From: Hyphomicrobiales bacterium
Lineage (GTDB): Bacteria; Pseudomonadota; Alphaproteobacteria; Rhizobiales; Rhizobiaceae
Assembly: GCA_900472175.1 (NCBI GenBank)
Contig: UCHD01000001.1
Coordinates: 682,001 to 746,000, forward strand
Length of the DNA: 64,000 nt
Direction of reading: 5' to 3'
Below, piece after piece: positions 7,758-17,225 of the stretch. Under the pieces are notes generated by a model that had not been told where the DNA came from, searched no databases, and was given only the letters and a program-made list of their open reading frames with translations. Each line of letters starts with the position of its first letter. Position 1 is the first letter of the stretch. The translations under genes were made by a program, and so were the position numbers.

Positions 7758-8344
7758 CAGTCGACCATGTGCTTGAGGCCGGCGCGGAAGTAGTCATAGC
7801 CGGTGTAGAGAGTGATGCCTGCGGCGAGCCAGAGCAGGCCGATGCCCATTTCGGTCGTGTAAGGCAGAACCTTGTCACCGGCAGGACCTGCCAGCAGAAA
7901 GGCGATGGCAACCATCTGGATCGTCGTCTTCCACTTGGCGATGCGGGTGACGGGTACGCTGACCTTCAGGGCGGCGAGATATTCGCGCAGGCCCGAGACC
8001 AGGATTTCGCGGCAGAGAATGATGATCGCAGCCCAGATCGACCAGCCGGCAATCGTGCCATCGGCAGCAACCAGCAGCAGTACGGAAGCGACCAGCAGCT
8101 TGTCGGCGATCGGATCGAGCATGCGGCCGATATTCGAGGTCTGCTTCCAGATACGCGCCAGATAGCCATCGAAGAAGTCGGTGATCGAGGCGAAGGCAAA
8201 CAGCCCCAGTGCCGTCCAGCGGGCGAAATCCGAGCTCTGCAGTCTGCCTTCCACGAAGAAACACAGGACGATCAACGGCACAGCCAGAATACGGGCATAT
8301 GTCAGGAGATTGGGAATGTTGTAAGCGGCAGGCGTGGTGGACAT
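7757..8344 (-). CDS. pgsA: CDP-diacylglycerol-glycerol-3-phosphate 3-phosphatidyltransferase
   Basis: A 195-residue inner-membrane enzyme making phosphatidylglycerol phosphate. The CDP-alcohol phosphotransferase signature DG-x2-AR-x8-G-x3-D-x3-D is complete: it starts at DFFDGYLAR and ends at GRMLDPIADK. Several hydrophobic helices flank it. Length is normal. It heads pgsA-moaD-moaE. The pairing of uvrC with pgsA common in relatives is broken here by two forward-strand genes (8555-10445). Confidence 0.95.
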   Translation of the reverse strand: MSTTPAAYNIPNLLTYARILAVPLIVLCFFVEGRLQSSDFARWTALGLFAFASITDFFDGYLARIWKQTSNIGRMLDPIADKLLVASVLLLVAADGTIAGWSIWAAIIILCREILVSGLREYLAALKVSVPVTRIAKWKTTIQMVAIAFLLAGPAGDKVLPYTTEMGIGLLWLAAGITLYTGYDYFRAGLKHMVD

Positions 8345-8554
8345 CGATTCGGGTTCTCTGCGAGTTCTTTGCGACAGATGAAAGACTTTGTGACAGCGGC
8401 GTCAACCAGTCATTAGAGATCGGCTCGAATTATGGCGGAATTCGTCTGAACGCACGGTGAACCAATCCCCCCATTTTTGGTGGGTTTGCGCATTGCTCTT
8501 GGCAAAACCGTTCTCCTTGGGGCACAATCGAATAAATGCTCCAACAAAGAGCAA

Positions 8555-9649
8555 ATGATGTCTGATGCCATGACGCTGATCGATCGAATCTACGAAGCTG
8601 CGGTGATTCCCGAGCTTTGGCCGGATGTCTGTGCCAGTCTGGCGGATGAAGTGAACGCTTTTTCGGCCTGCATTCTGACGGCCGATACCGGCGGGGCAAT
8701 CCGGTGGGTCTGTTCGCCCAATATCGAAGAGCCGATGGAGCAGTATGCCAGCAGCGATGCGAGGCCGCACAATCCTCGGCCGGAGCGCTCCATGCTGTTG
8801 GCACCGATGGCTTTTGCCCGCGACATAGATGTGATGACCACACAGGAGATCGCCGACGATCAGATCTACAATCTGTTTCTGCGGCCGCTTGGCCTCGGCT
8901 GGAGCATGGGGGCGGTGTTGCCCGAACCGTCTGGGCATACGCTGGTGTTTGATTTTCTTGGCAAGGCCAGTGACGGGCCTTTCTCGATGGAGGCCCTCGA
9001 TCATATCAACAGCCTGAAAGGCGATCTCGCCCGCGCCGCACTGATCTCGTCGCGCATGATTTTCCGGCAGGCACAGAGCATCACGTCGACGCTGTCATTG
9101 ATCGGGCTTCCGGCGGTGGTTCTCAGCGATGACAATCGGGTGCTGGCCATGAACGATGACATGGAGGCACTTGCCCCGCGTATCCGCACGGGTGCAGCCA
9201 ACAGGATTTCTCTCAAAAACGTGGCGGCGAACGGATTGGTTCACAGTGCGCTGGAGCAATTGAGCACGGCGCGGGTTTCCAATGTGCAATCCATTCCGCT
9301 GGCGGCGGAAGACAACGCGCCGGCCCTGATCCTGCACCTGATGCCCGTTCGACGGAATGCGCGGGACATTTTTTCGAGGAGCCTTGCCGTTTTGATTGCC
9401 ACGCCGGTCGGCGTAGCAGGACCGCCGGATATGCGCGTCCTCAGCGGTTTGTTCGATCTGACGCCCGGGGAGGCCAGGGTGGCCCGCGAACTTGCCACCG
9501 GTGTTAGCCTGGAGACCGTGGCGATAAAGCTGGGTTTGAAGCTTGAAACAGTCCGCACCTATCTGAAGCGCATTTTCCTCAAGACAGGCACGCGGCGTCA
9601 GGCGGAGCTGACCCGGATGCTGTCCGGTCTGGGGCGGCTGGCAACGTGA
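8555..9649 (+). CDS. LuxR-type helix-turn-helix regulator with N-terminal sensor region
   Basis: A 364-residue protein. Residues 1-290 form a sensor-like region without a clear autoinducer domain. The C-terminus is a GerE/LuxR DNA-binding domain: LTPGEARVARELATG, then LKLETVRTYLKRIFLKTG. Start: ATG pair at 8555/8558; the frame is open back to 8477 with no better site. The next gene (9759) lies 109 bp downstream on the same strand and is a natural target or co-transcribed partner. Both genes sit forward between reverse-strand uvrC and pgsA, which suggests insertion. Confidence 0.8.
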   Translation: MMSDAMTLIDRIYEAAVIPELWPDVCASLADEVNAFSACILTADTGGAIRWVCSPNIEEPMEQYASSDARPHNPRPERSMLLAPMAFARDIDVMTTQEIADDQIYNLFLRPLGLGWSMGAVLPEPSGHTLVFDFLGKASDGPFSMEALDHINSLKGDLARAALISSRMIFRQAQSITSTLSLIGLPAVVLSDDNRVLAMNDDMEALAPRIRTGAANRISLKNVAANGLVHSALEQLSTARVSNVQSIPLAAEDNAPALILHLMPVRRNARDIFSRSLAVLIATPVGVAGPPDMRVLSGLFDLTPGEARVARELATGVSLETVAIKLGLKLETVRTYLKRIFLKTGTRRQAELTRMLSGLGRLAT

Positions 9650-9758
9650 TGGCGGTGCCACAATCCGGTCATGGAAAAGGGATTTTCTGAGTGCGGGGAT
9701 GGGATTATAACCCATCTTGGTCAGTCATTTCCAATCCGATAACCTGGAGATCATTTTT

Positions 9759-10445
9759 ATGGCGCAAGTTCCGACGCTTCTTCTGGTTCACGGCTTCTGG
9801 GGCGGGGCAGCCCACTGGAGCAAGGTCATCGTGGAATTGACCCGTCTGGGTCATCGTTCCATCAAGGCTGTCGAGTTGCCATTGACCTCATTGGCCGACG
9901 ATGCCGAACGCACCCGCAAGATGATCGCCCAGGTCGATGGGCCGGTTCTCCTTGTTGGCCATTCTTATGGCGGCGCCGTTATTACCCAGGCGGGCAATCA
10001 GTCGAATGTCACAGGGCTTGTCTATATTGCCGCGTTTGCGCCTGACGCCGGTGAGAGCCCCGGCGGCATTACGGGTAAAAATCCGCCAGCCGCAGCGGCC
10101 AACCTGGCACCTGACAGCGACGGTTATCTCTGGGTCAAGCCGGAGAAGTACCATGAGAGCTTCTGCCAGGATTTGACTGCCAACGAAGGGCTGGTCATGG
10201 GCATCACTCAGAAGGCGCCGCTTGCCAGCACGTTCGGCAACGAGATCAGCAATCCGGCATGGAAGAACAAGAGCAGCTGGTACCAGATTTCCAGCGAGGA
10301 CCACATGATCCATCCCGACAACCAGCGCTGGATGTCGGGGCGGCTCGGCGCGAAGAAGGTGATTACGCTGAAGGCGAGCCATGCGTCGCTGGCGTCGATG
10401 CCCGTCGAAGTCGCAGCCTTGATCGATGAGGCCGCAAAGGCCTAG
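9759..10445 (+). CDS. Alpha/beta hydrolase
   Basis: A 228-residue cytosolic hydrolase. The oxyanion loop VHGFWGGAAHW, nucleophile elbow GHSYGG (Ser in the centre) and C-terminal histidine in LKASHASLASMP make a complete triad set; an acid lies in EDHMIHPDN. The pattern resembles small esterases of the signal-peptide-less EstC/methylesterase-like group. It starts at an ATG with CTGGAGA 8 bp upstream. Preceded by the LuxR-type regulator and closed by a strong terminator. Substrate unknown. Confidence 0.85.
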   Translation: MAQVPTLLLVHGFWGGAAHWSKVIVELTRLGHRSIKAVELPLTSLADDAERTRKMIAQVDGPVLLVGHSYGGAVITQAGNQSNVTGLVYIAAFAPDAGESPGGITGKNPPAAAANLAPDSDGYLWVKPEKYHESFCQDLTANEGLVMGITQKAPLASTFGNEISNPAWKNKSSWYQISSEDHMIHPDNQRWMSGRLGAKKVITLKASHASLASMPVEVAALIDEAAKA

Positions 10446-10471
10446 CCGCCGCTGGACTTCATTCTGGAGTG

Positions 10472-10505
10472 CAATGGCGGCGGGCCGCGATGCCCGCCGC
10501 CATTG
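10472..10505. terminator. Strong hairpin between convergent hydrolase and uvrC genes
   Basis: A perfect 14-bp stem, CAATGGCGGCGGGC (10472-10485) and GCCCGCCGCCATTG (10492-10505), with a 6-nt loop. The forward direction is followed by GCTATTTTG. It fits a shared terminator for two convergent genes ending at 10445 and 10507. Confidence 0.75.
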
Positions 10506-10506
10506 G

Positions 10507-12534
10507 CTATTTTGTGCCATCCTCATGAAAATGATCGTAGACCAGCCGTGCTACCGCCTCGGAAATGCCCTCGACGGCGATCAGGTCGTTGATTCCGGCG
10601 CGGGATACGGCCTTGGCGGTGCCGAAATGATGCAGCAGGGCGCGCTTGCGCGTCGGTCCGATGCCGCCGATCTCGTCGAGCGGGTTCTTGATCATTTCCT
10701 TCTTGCGCCGCGCCCGGTGTGAGCCGATGGCAAACCGGTGGGCCTCATCGCGCATGCGCTGGATGAAATAGAGTACGGGATCGCGTGGCGGCAGCGAAAA
10801 GCCGTCACGGCTGCCCGCCGGCGGGAAGAAGCGCTCGCGTCCGGCTTCGCGGTCGACACCCTTTGCGACGCCGATGGCAATGACACAATCCTCGATATCC
10901 AGTTCCTTCAGGATGGCGCGAACTGCCGTCATCTGGCCCTGGCCACCGTCGATCAGGATAACGTCCGGCCAGGCCGGGAAGGCGGCGTCTTCGGCGATCT
11001 CGACGCTGCGGTCAGGTTTTCCCTCTTCCTTCAACAGGCGTGAAAACCGCCGTGTCATCACTTCCTTCATCATCCCAAAATCGTCGCCGGGGGTGATGTC
11101 GGTCGATTTGATGTTGAATTTTCTGTACTGGCCTTTGACAAAACCTTCCGGCCCCGCCACCACCATGCCGCCGACCGCATTGGTGCCCATGATGTGCGAG
11201 TTATCGTAGATTTCGATACGGCGCGGTATGCGCTCGAGCTTGAATGTCGTGGCGAAACCGTCGAGCAGCCGCGATTGCGACGCGGTTTCGGCCAGCTTGC
11301 GGCCATGCGCCTCGCGGGCGTTGGCGACGGCGTGATCGACAAGGTCCTTCTTCTCACCACGCTGCGGCACATGAATGGCGACCTTGTAGCCGGATTTTTC
11401 GCTGAGTGCCTCGCCGAGCAGTTCCTGTTCCTCGACCGTCTCGCAGAGCAGGAGCTGCCGGGGACAGGGCTTGTCGTCATAGAACTGGGCGAGGAAGGCG
11501 CTGAGCACCTCGGCAGATGTGAGCGTCGGATCGGCCTTGGGAAAATAGGCGCGGTTGCCCCAGTTCTGGCCGGTGCGGAAGAAGAACACCTGGATGCAGG
11601 AGATGCCGCCCTCGTGATGGATGGCAAAGACATCGGCTTCCTCGACGCCCGATGGATTGATGCCCTGGTGGCTCTGGACATGCGACAGCGCCGCCAGCCG
11701 GTCGCGGTAAAGGGCGGCACGCTCGAAATCGAGGTTTTCGGATGCTTCGCTCATCGCCGCCGCGATCGTCGCCTTCACCGCCTGGCTCTTGCCCGACAGG
11801 AAGTCCTTGGCCTCGGTGACAAGCTCTGCGTAATCGGCGTCGCTGACCTCGTGGGTACAGGGGGCGGCGCAACGCTTGATCTGGTGTAGCAGACAGGGGC
11901 GGGTGCGGCTTTCAAAGACGCTGTCGGTACAGGTGCGCAGCAGAAAGGCGCGCTGCAGCGAGTTGATGGTACGGCCGACGGCGCCTGCCGAGGCGAAGGG
12001 ACCGAAGAAATCGCCCTTGCGGCTGCGGGCGCCGCGATGCTTGTACAGCGCCGGTGCGCGGCTGTCCCCGGTGACGAGGATGTAGGGAAACGACTTGTCG
12101 TCGCGCAAAAGCACGTTGAAGCGTGGCCGCAGGCGTTTGATCAGATTGGCTTCTAGCAGCAGCGCCTCGATCTCGGTGCGCGTCGTGACGAATTCCATAT
12201 TGGCGGTTTCGCGCACCATCTTGGTCAGGCGATTGGAATGCAGCCGGCCCTGCGCATAGTTGCTGACGCGCTTTTTCAGGCTGCGCGCCTTGCCGACATA
12301 GAGCACATCGCCCGCCTCGTTGAACATGCGGTAGACGCCCGGACTGTTGGGCAAAAGCCTGACGAAGGCCTGGATCAGGTCGGCACCGCGCAAGCCGTCG
12401 GGAATAGCGCTGGTCTCAGCCCAGTCGACGATAGCCGCTGGCGCAGCCGCGTCCGGCGTCTCGATCAGGTCTTCGTCGTCGCTGGCATTTTCGTCATAGA
12501 GAATGCCGCCATCACCGGACACGCGCCCGTTCAT
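10507..12534 (-). CDS. uvrC: Excinuclease ABC subunit C
   Basis: A 675-residue nuclease making both incisions in nucleotide excision repair. Domains in order: GIY-YIG nuclease ([20 protein letters not shown], about 64-83), a cysteine cluster ([13 protein letters not shown]), a UVR motif in [15 protein letters not shown], an RNase H-like 5' nuclease core ([17 protein letters not shown]), and a C-terminal helix-hairpin-helix pair ending [18 protein letters not shown]. The first 45 residues are an acidic extension. Its ATG overlaps the stop of the upstream SDR gene (ATGA). Confidence 0.98.
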   Translation of the reverse strand: MNGRVSGDGGILYDENASDDEDLIETPDAAAPAAIVDWAETSAIPDGLRGADLIQAFVRLLPNSPGVYRMFNEAGDVLYVGKARSLKKRVSNYAQGRLHSNRLTKMVRETANMEFVTTRTEIEALLLEANLIKRLRPRFNVLLRDDKSFPYILVTGDSRAPALYKHRGARSRKGDFFGPFASAGAVGRTINSLQRAFLLRTCTDSVFESRTRPCLLHQIKRCAAPCTHEVSDADYAELVTEAKDFLSGKSQAVKATIAAAMSEASENLDFERAALYRDRLAALSHVQSHQGINPSGVEEADVFAIHHEGGISCIQVFFFRTGQNWGNRAYFPKADPTLTSAEVLSAFLAQFYDDKPCPRQLLLCETVEEQELLGEALSEKSGYKVAIHVPQRGEKKDLVDHAVANAREAHGRKLAETASQSRLLDGFATTFKLERIPRRIEIYDNSHIMGTNAVGGMVVAGPEGFVKGQYRKFNIKSTDITPGDDFGMMKEVMTRRFSRLLKEEGKPDRSVEIAEDAAFPAWPDVILIDGGQGQMTAVRAILKELDIEDCVIAIGVAKGVDREAGRERFFPPAGSRDGFSLPPRDPVLYFIQRMRDEAHRFAIGSHRARRKKEMIKNPLDEIGGIGPTRKRALLHHFGTAKAVSRAGINDLIAVEGISEAVARLVYDHFHEDGTK

Positions 12535-13319
12535 TCCACGATCTCCAAAATATCCGGCGTTTCCCAGGCCAGATGCTGGCCGCCGTCAAGTGCAATCATC
12601 TGCCCGGTGATCGACGGCGTGTCGAATAGGAACCGGATCGCCCGGCCGAATTCGTCAAGCTGCGGCCCGCGCTTCAGGATCAGTGCCGCGACCTGGGTGT
12701 CGAAATCTGCCGTGTTCTGCCGTTCGTTCGGTAGCGTCGGACCGGGGCCGATACCGTTGACGCGGATTGCCGGTGCCAGGGCCTGCGCCATTGTCTTCGT
12801 CGCCGTCAACAAAGCCGACTTCGACAACATATAGGAATAAAATCTCGGATTTGGAGCCCAGACACGCTGGTCGATGATATTAATGATCAGGCCGGAATTC
12901 TCCTTGGGCAGTTGCGCGGCAAAGTCGCGGGCCAGCAGGGACGGGGCTTTGACATGCAAGGCGAAATGCCGGTCCCAGACCGCTTCGTCGAATTCGTCGA
13001 GGCTGTCCTTTTTGAACAGGGACGCATTGTTGACCAAGAGGCCGATCGGGCCGAGTGCGGCAACCGCCTTGCTGATGACCGTCTGCGTTGCCGCCGTATC
13101 GGCCAAGTCTGCCTCAATGGCCGCCGCCTTGCCGCCCCGCGCACGGATTTCCAACGCCAGAGCCTCCGCCTCTACAAGCGACGTATTGGCGTGGATGGCG
13201 ACGGCAAAGCCATGCGCGGCCAGATCCTCGACAATGGCCTTGCCGATGCGCCGGGCACCACCCGTCACCAATGCAGTTTTCAAAGGCGGCATCCCGCCGT
13301 GCGATTCGTGTTTTTGCAT
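12531..13319 (-). CDS. Short-chain dehydrogenase, pteridine-reductase-like
   Basis: A 262-residue Rossmann protein. The cofactor loop is TGGARRIG (19-26), the TGxxxRxG variant of pteridine reductases rather than the usual TGxxxGxG. The catalytic residues also follow that branch: Asp150 in NIIDQ replaces the usual serine, 13 residues before Tyr163, and Lys167 completes YxxxK. NNAS is at 97-100. Established: Leishmania PTR1 and bacterial FolM use Asp-Tyr-Lys in this arrangement. Inference: an NADPH-dependent pterin reductase. It is translationally coupled to uvrC. Confidence 0.82.
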   Translation of the reverse strand: MQKHESHGGMPPLKTALVTGGARRIGKAIVEDLAAHGFAVAIHANTSLVEAEALALEIRARGGKAAAIEADLADTAATQTVISKAVAALGPIGLLVNNASLFKKDSLDEFDEAVWDRHFALHVKAPSLLARDFAAQLPKENSGLIINIIDQRVWAPNPRFYSYMLSKSALLTATKTMAQALAPAIRVNGIGPGPTLPNERQNTADFDTQVAALILKRGPQLDEFGRAIRFLFDTPSITGQMIALDGGQHLAWETPDILEIVE

Positions 13320-13652
13320 GTAGCAAGGATATAGGAGGCGGGCCGATATAGCGAAACGGCCTCACGCATTCGTTTCGGAAAAATTAATGCAAACGCGCTA
13401 AATTGAATTGTTTTGAGAGGTTATAGTATATTTTTTATTAATATTGTTTTGTGGTTAATATTTACCCTGTGGCGATGAAGCAACATCGAATTTTAGCCAT
13501 GGTCGTGCCACTAAAATTTCACAATTTGGCTCTTGAGAATCCGCATTTGATTGTCAATTTCTCCGTCAACCGGGCGGGTTAATTGCAAATTCCCCGATGT
13601 ATCAATTTAGGACCGCGAGGGTCCGGAACATCGGTTCGTAAAGGAGACTTTT
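13320..13652. promoter_or_regulatory. AT-rich upstream region of the outer-membrane protein gene
   Basis: No gene is visible in these 333 bp. The stretch 13381-13520 is far more AT-rich than its surroundings. A sigma70-like pair, TTGAAT (13403-13408) and TATATT (13427-13432), has 18-bp spacing; it would give a leader of about 215 nt. The octamer TTAATATT occurs twice near 13437-13465. An AAAGGAG ribosome site precedes the ATG at 13653. Confidence 0.45.
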
Positions 13653-14294
13653 ATGCGTACTCTCATCACCACCCTCATGGCATCTGCCGTATCCCTCATC
13701 GCCTTCTCCGCTGTTCAGGCTGCTGACGCGATCGACGAAGTTCCGGCTGCTCCGGCTGCCGAATACAACGAGCCGGCCGTCAAGAACTGGTCGGGCGCCT
13801 ATGTCGGTGGTACGGCCAACTGGGGCCATGGCCAGTACGACGCAACGGGCGGCCGTGGCGCTGCTGGTTTCGGCGGTGGTCTGTATGGCGGTTATAACAT
13901 GCAGAGCGGCAATATCGTTTATGGTGCGGAAGCCGATATCAATTACGGCGACAACGACACCCGCAACTCGGCCCGCCGCATGGAGCAGGGCGTCAACGGT
14001 TCTGTGCGTGGCCGCGTCGGCTACGATCTGAACCCGGTCCTGGTCTACGGCACGGCAGGTCTCGCAGCCACCAGCGTCAAGGCAACTGGTAATGCCGGCG
14101 GCTCGGACAAGAACACGCTGCTCGGCTGGACAGCCGGTGCCGGCGCAGAAGCCTTCGTGACCGACAACGTCACGGCGCGCGTTGAATACCGTTACTCCGA
14201 CTACGGTTCGAAGGACTTCAACCTGCCGGGCGGCAAGGTTTCGTCGGGTTACGACGAACACAGCGTCCGCGTCGGTATGGGCGTCAAGTTCTGA
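13653..14294 (+). CDS. Outer-membrane beta-barrel protein (Omp25/Omp31-like porin family)
   Basis: A 213-residue protein with a Sec signal (MRTLITTLMASAVSLIAFSA, cleavage after VQA), a short acidic Pro/Ala linker, and an eight-stranded barrel. Its repeats of alternating Gly/Tyr (WSGAYVGGTANWGHG; VRGRVGYDLNPVLVYGTAGL; ARVEYRYSDYGS) and final VRVGMGVKF with terminal Phe are the usual outer-membrane sorting signature. Rhizobiales carry many paralogues that stabilise the envelope. A strong ribosome site, long AT-rich upstream region and perfect terminator suggest high expression. Confidence 0.93.
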   Translation: MRTLITTLMASAVSLIAFSAVQAADAIDEVPAAPAAEYNEPAVKNWSGAYVGGTANWGHGQYDATGGRGAAGFGGGLYGGYNMQSGNIVYGAEADINYGDNDTRNSARRMEQGVNGSVRGRVGYDLNPVLVYGTAGLAATSVKATGNAGGSDKNTLLGWTAGAGAEAFVTDNVTARVEYRYSDYGSKDFNLPGGKVSSGYDEHSVRVGMGVKF

Positions 14295-14314
14295 TCCATC
14301 GGATCGTCAACAAC

Positions 14315-14342
14315 AAAAAGGCCGGAGCAATCCGGCCTTTTT
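14315..14342 (+). terminator. Rho-independent terminator after the porin gene
   Basis: Perfect 12-bp stem AAAAAGGCCGGA / TCCGGCCTTTTT around GCAA, 20 nt after the stop. The A-run and T-run make it effective in both directions, so it also serves the convergent GST gene ending at 14370. Confidence 0.93.
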
Positions 14343-14369
14343 GCATTTCAGCAGTGCGTTGCCACGGTG

Positions 14370-14960
14370 TCAGGCCTTGAACTGCGCGTAGTCCGGGAAG
14401 AATTTCTCGAATTTCTGCGGCCAGTTTTTCAGCTTCGGGCGGCCCTTCTGCCATTCACCGGCAAAACGGACTTCGATGTAACGCAGCAAGGCTGCGAGCG
14501 CGAAATGGCCGGCATGCAGCTTGGCGCCGGTCTTCGGCAAGTTGGCATTGAGATAGTCGAGGCCGCGGCCTGCCTTTTCCCACTGTCTGTCGATCCAGGG
14601 CTGGTGGATCTTTTCCGGCGGATGGATGCGCTTTTCATAGACGATCGCCAGCAGGCAATCGCAGATCCCGTCGCACAGCGCTTCCAGGATTTCCACGTCG
14701 GTCCGCTTTTCCGCATTACGCGGATAGAGCTTGCCCTTGGTCTCGCGGTCGATGAAATACATGATTGCCCGGCTGTCATAGATCGCCTTGCCATCGGAGG
14801 TGACCAAAGTCGGAATCTTGCCGAGCGGGTTGTTGGCGATCAGGTCGTGCGGAGTGCCGTTGGTGTCGGTGAGGACGCCTTCCGCAGCAAGGCCGGCATA
14901 ACGGGCGGCCATGCGCACCTTGTTGGAATAGGGCGAGGTGGGGGAAGAGTAGATTTTCAT
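14370..14960 (-). CDS. Glutathione S-transferase family protein
   Basis: A 196-residue protein with the N-terminal thioredoxin fold MKIYSSPTSPYSNKVRMAAR, the motif NPLGKIPTLVTSDGKAIYDS (cis-Pro and the glutathione-contacting D-S), and a helical C-terminal domain with DYLNANLP and HFALAALLRYIEVRF. The serine in SPTSPYS is the likely active residue, as in bacterial YfcF/YibF-like transferases. I use the ATG at 14960 because homology starts there; an upstream ATG at 14987 adds nine basic residues. Substrate unknown. Confidence 0.9.
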   Translation of the reverse strand: MKIYSSPTSPYSNKVRMAARYAGLAAEGVLTDTNGTPHDLIANNPLGKIPTLVTSDGKAIYDSRAIMYFIDRETKGKLYPRNAEKRTDVEILEALCDGICDCLLAIVYEKRIHPPEKIHQPWIDRQWEKAGRGLDYLNANLPKTGAKLHAGHFALAALLRYIEVRFAGEWQKGRPKLKNWPQKFEKFFPDYAQFKA

Positions 14961-15000
14961 GCGTGCTTTCTTTCGTTGAACAGTCAAATTTTTGAGTGAA

Positions 15001-15768
15001 CTAAGGGGTAGCCGGAAGTTCCAGGTTTTTCGCCTTGCAGCCGGCCCGATCGATCTCGCCGCAGGCGCGGAAGCTCAGATCCTTGTTAAAGCAGATGCGG
15101 ACTTCATCGACACGGCCCGACGCGCAGGTGACGGCGAGCGCATCAGGCCGCAGGCCCGGATTGGCCGATGTCAGCCCCGTCTCGATTTGCGCCGCATTCG
15201 TCCGCTGATCCGATCGGACCGATTGCAACGCCGGTGGTATCTCCACTTTTTCGCGGGCAGCGCGCAGGACGGTAAAATAGTCCTTCTGGCTGAGCCCCGA
15301 GCAGGAGCCGTGTTTGCGCCATTCATGGCCGATCAGTCCCATCGAAGGCATGATATCGAACAGCGTCCGTCCAAGGGCATCGGGCACGCGATCGGATTCC
15401 CGTGTGCGGCAGAATTCCGGGTATCCCCGTTCGTTCTGCGGCCAGAGCCCGTGGACGATGAAACCGTGGTTGTTGTCCGGGTCGCATTGCATCGAACGCC
15501 CGGACGGATCGTTTTCCAGGCACCAGCTCGGCGACCAGGACAGCGACAGGACGTAGAAATCGAAGCCGCTGCCCAGTGGCACGGCCTGGGTTTTCTGACC
15601 CGTGCCGGTGGCCGGGGTGCCGATGATCGGCGTGTTGGCGGTAGACGCCGCGGAGTCTTTTTTGACCTGTGCGTTGTTATCCCCGCTTTCGCCGTTGCAG
15701 GCAGCAAGAAGGAACAGTCCACAGACGGTGGTGACAACAATGCCAAAACGTGAAGTCAAAGATGTCAC
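15001..15768 (-). CDS. RNase T2 family ribonuclease, predicted lipoprotein
   Basis: A 255-residue protein from a GTG that overlaps the upstream stop by 4 nt; a TTG at 15759 with AGGTGA before it is an alternative start. The signal ends in a lipobox (LFLLAACN), so the enzyme is tethered. A Ser/Thr/Asn-rich linker leads to the RNase T2 domain. Both catalytic segments are complete: CAS1 FIVHGLWPQ (His at about 106) and CAS2 HEWRKHGSC (His, Glu, His at about 148, 149, 153). Disulfide cysteines are present. Family enzymes cut single-stranded RNA with 2',3'-cyclic products. Inference: periplasmic RNA scavenging. Confidence 0.92.
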   Translation of the reverse strand: MTSLTSRFGIVVTTVCGLFLLAACNGESGDNNAQVKKDSAASTANTPIIGTPATGTGQKTQAVPLGSGFDFYVLSLSWSPSWCLENDPSGRSMQCDPDNNHGFIVHGLWPQNERGYPEFCRTRESDRVPDALGRTLFDIMPSMGLIGHEWRKHGSCSGLSQKDYFTVLRAAREKVEIPPALQSVRSDQRTNAAQIETGLTSANPGLRPDALAVTCASGRVDEVRICFNKDLSFRACGEIDRAGCKAKNLELPATP

Positions 15769-16199
15769 CTTAGCGAAGCGCAGTGCGCGCCGTAGACATA
15801 CCACGGATCAAGCCCACTCATGCAGAATTCAACGTTCGAACCAATGCCGGCAAAACCCCAGTTCCGCTCGATGAGATACCAGATCGCCCGGCTTTCGCCA
15901 TCGGTGGTGGTGGCCGTCGCCTGGCAATATTCGCGCTCGACAAGATGGGTTTCATCGCGAGGCTCAAGCCGTTTCTGGTAGGTGCCACGGATATCGGCGA
16001 TGGCGATATCGGTTTTCAGATAATGGGTCGCCTTGTAGCCGAAATTGGACGTGATGAAGCCGAGCACGGCCGGGCTGCTGCAAGCGCCAGCAGTGTAGCT
16101 CGTGTTGCTGCTGGGATAGTCGGCCGCCTTCGCTTGCACCGTGCTGCAGGCGGCGGCCGCGAGACAGAAAAGAACAGCTGGGACAAACATTTGCGTCAT
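15765..16199 (-). CDS. Exported protein of unknown function coupled to RNase T2
   Basis: A 144-residue protein with a signal peptide (MTQMFVPAVLFCLAAAAC, possibly a lipobox AAAC or cleavage after QAKA). The mature part has four cysteines (GACSSP, EYCQATA, EFCMSG, AHCASLR), likely two disulfides, and a C-terminal aromatic stretch SGLDPWYVYGAHC. I do not recognise a named domain. Its stop overlaps the RNase T2 start, so the two are made together. It could be a binding partner or an unrelated envelope protein. Confidence 0.75.
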   Translation of the reverse strand: MTQMFVPAVLFCLAAAACSTVQAKAADYPSSNTSYTAGACSSPAVLGFITSNFGYKATHYLKTDIAIADIRGTYQKRLEPRDETHLVEREYCQATATTTDGESRAIWYLIERNWGFAGIGSNVEFCMSGLDPWYVYGAHCASLR

Positions 16200-16273
16200 G
16201 ATCGTCTCCCTTCATCCATCCAGTCGAGGTTCCGCCAGATTGCGTCTCTTGCAGGTGGACCGTCAAGCCCCGT

Positions 16274-17140
16274 TCAATCGCGCTCCGGCACTTCCTCGCC
16301 GCGCAGCCAGAAGGCGCGGGCGGAGGCGTGGCGATCCTGTTTCAGCCGGTCTTTTAGGAAGGGGAGCAGGATATCCAGTTCGCCTTTCAGGGTGAACGGC
16401 GGATTGACGATGATCAGGCCGGAGCCGGAAAGTCCGGTCGTGTCGCGGTCACTGCGGACCGACAGTTCGGCGCAGAGCATTTTCGGGATTTCCAGTGCCT
16501 GCAAGGTGGCATGGAATTCGGCGATCGGCGCGCCCTGCTTCAGCGGATACCACAGGCAGAACGTGCCGCCGGAAAAGCGCCGGTACGCCTTGTGCAGGCC
16601 GTCCGCCAGCCGCTCGTATTCGCCTGATATCTCGAACGGCGGGTCGACCAGCACGATGCCGCGCTTTTCCTTCGGCGGCAGATGGGCGCCGAGCGCCAAC
16701 CAGCCATCCAGTTCGGTGATGCGGCTCTGGAAGTCGCCGTCGAACAGGCGGTGCAGCGTCTCGTAATCGTCGGGATGCAACTCCATCGCCGACAGCCGGT
16801 CCTGCGGCCGCATCAGCATGCGGGTGAGCTTCGGAGATCCGGGATAGAGCGTCAGGCCGCCATCAGGATTGAGGTCGCGGATGGCCGTGAGATAAGGCTC
16901 GAGGATCGCCTTCGCCTTGGCCGGAATATCCGTGTCGAGAATGCGGCCGATGCCATCGACCCATTCTCCGGTCTTTTGCGCTTCCTCGCTCGACAGGTCA
17001 TAGAGGCCAATACCGGCATGGGTATCGAGCACGCGAAACGCCTTGTCCTTCTGCGCCATATAGACGATCAGCCGGGCAAGCACGGCGTGCTTGAGGACAT
17101 CGGCGAAGTTTCCGGCGTGGTAGATGTGACGGTAATTCAT
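16274..17140 (-). CDS. rlmJ: 23S rRNA (adenine(2030)-N6)-methyltransferase RlmJ
   Basis: A 288-residue SAM-dependent enzyme. It opens MNYRHIYHAGNFADVLKHAV, the exact family start; motif I is VLDTHAGIGLYDL; the catalytic motif is DPPFE in VLVDPPFEISGEYERL, where N6-adenine enzymes carry (D/N)PP(Y/F). The length fits E. coli RlmJ. It is transcribed alone and divergent from the molybdopterin oxidoreductase. Confidence 0.95.
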   Translation of the reverse strand: MNYRHIYHAGNFADVLKHAVLARLIVYMAQKDKAFRVLDTHAGIGLYDLSSEEAQKTGEWVDGIGRILDTDIPAKAKAILEPYLTAIRDLNPDGGLTLYPGSPKLTRMLMRPQDRLSAMELHPDDYETLHRLFDGDFQSRITELDGWLALGAHLPPKEKRGIVLVDPPFEISGEYERLADGLHKAYRRFSGGTFCLWYPLKQGAPIAEFHATLQALEIPKMLCAELSVRSDRDTTGLSGSGLIIVNPPFTLKGELDILLPFLKDRLKQDRHASARAFWLRGEEVPERD

Positions 17141-17225
17141 TCGCGTCCCTTACGTCCCGATGAAATATTTGAATGGATGGTCAAGGGGACTGTGACACCC
17201 TTTCGCGATGCAATATAGAAAAGCC

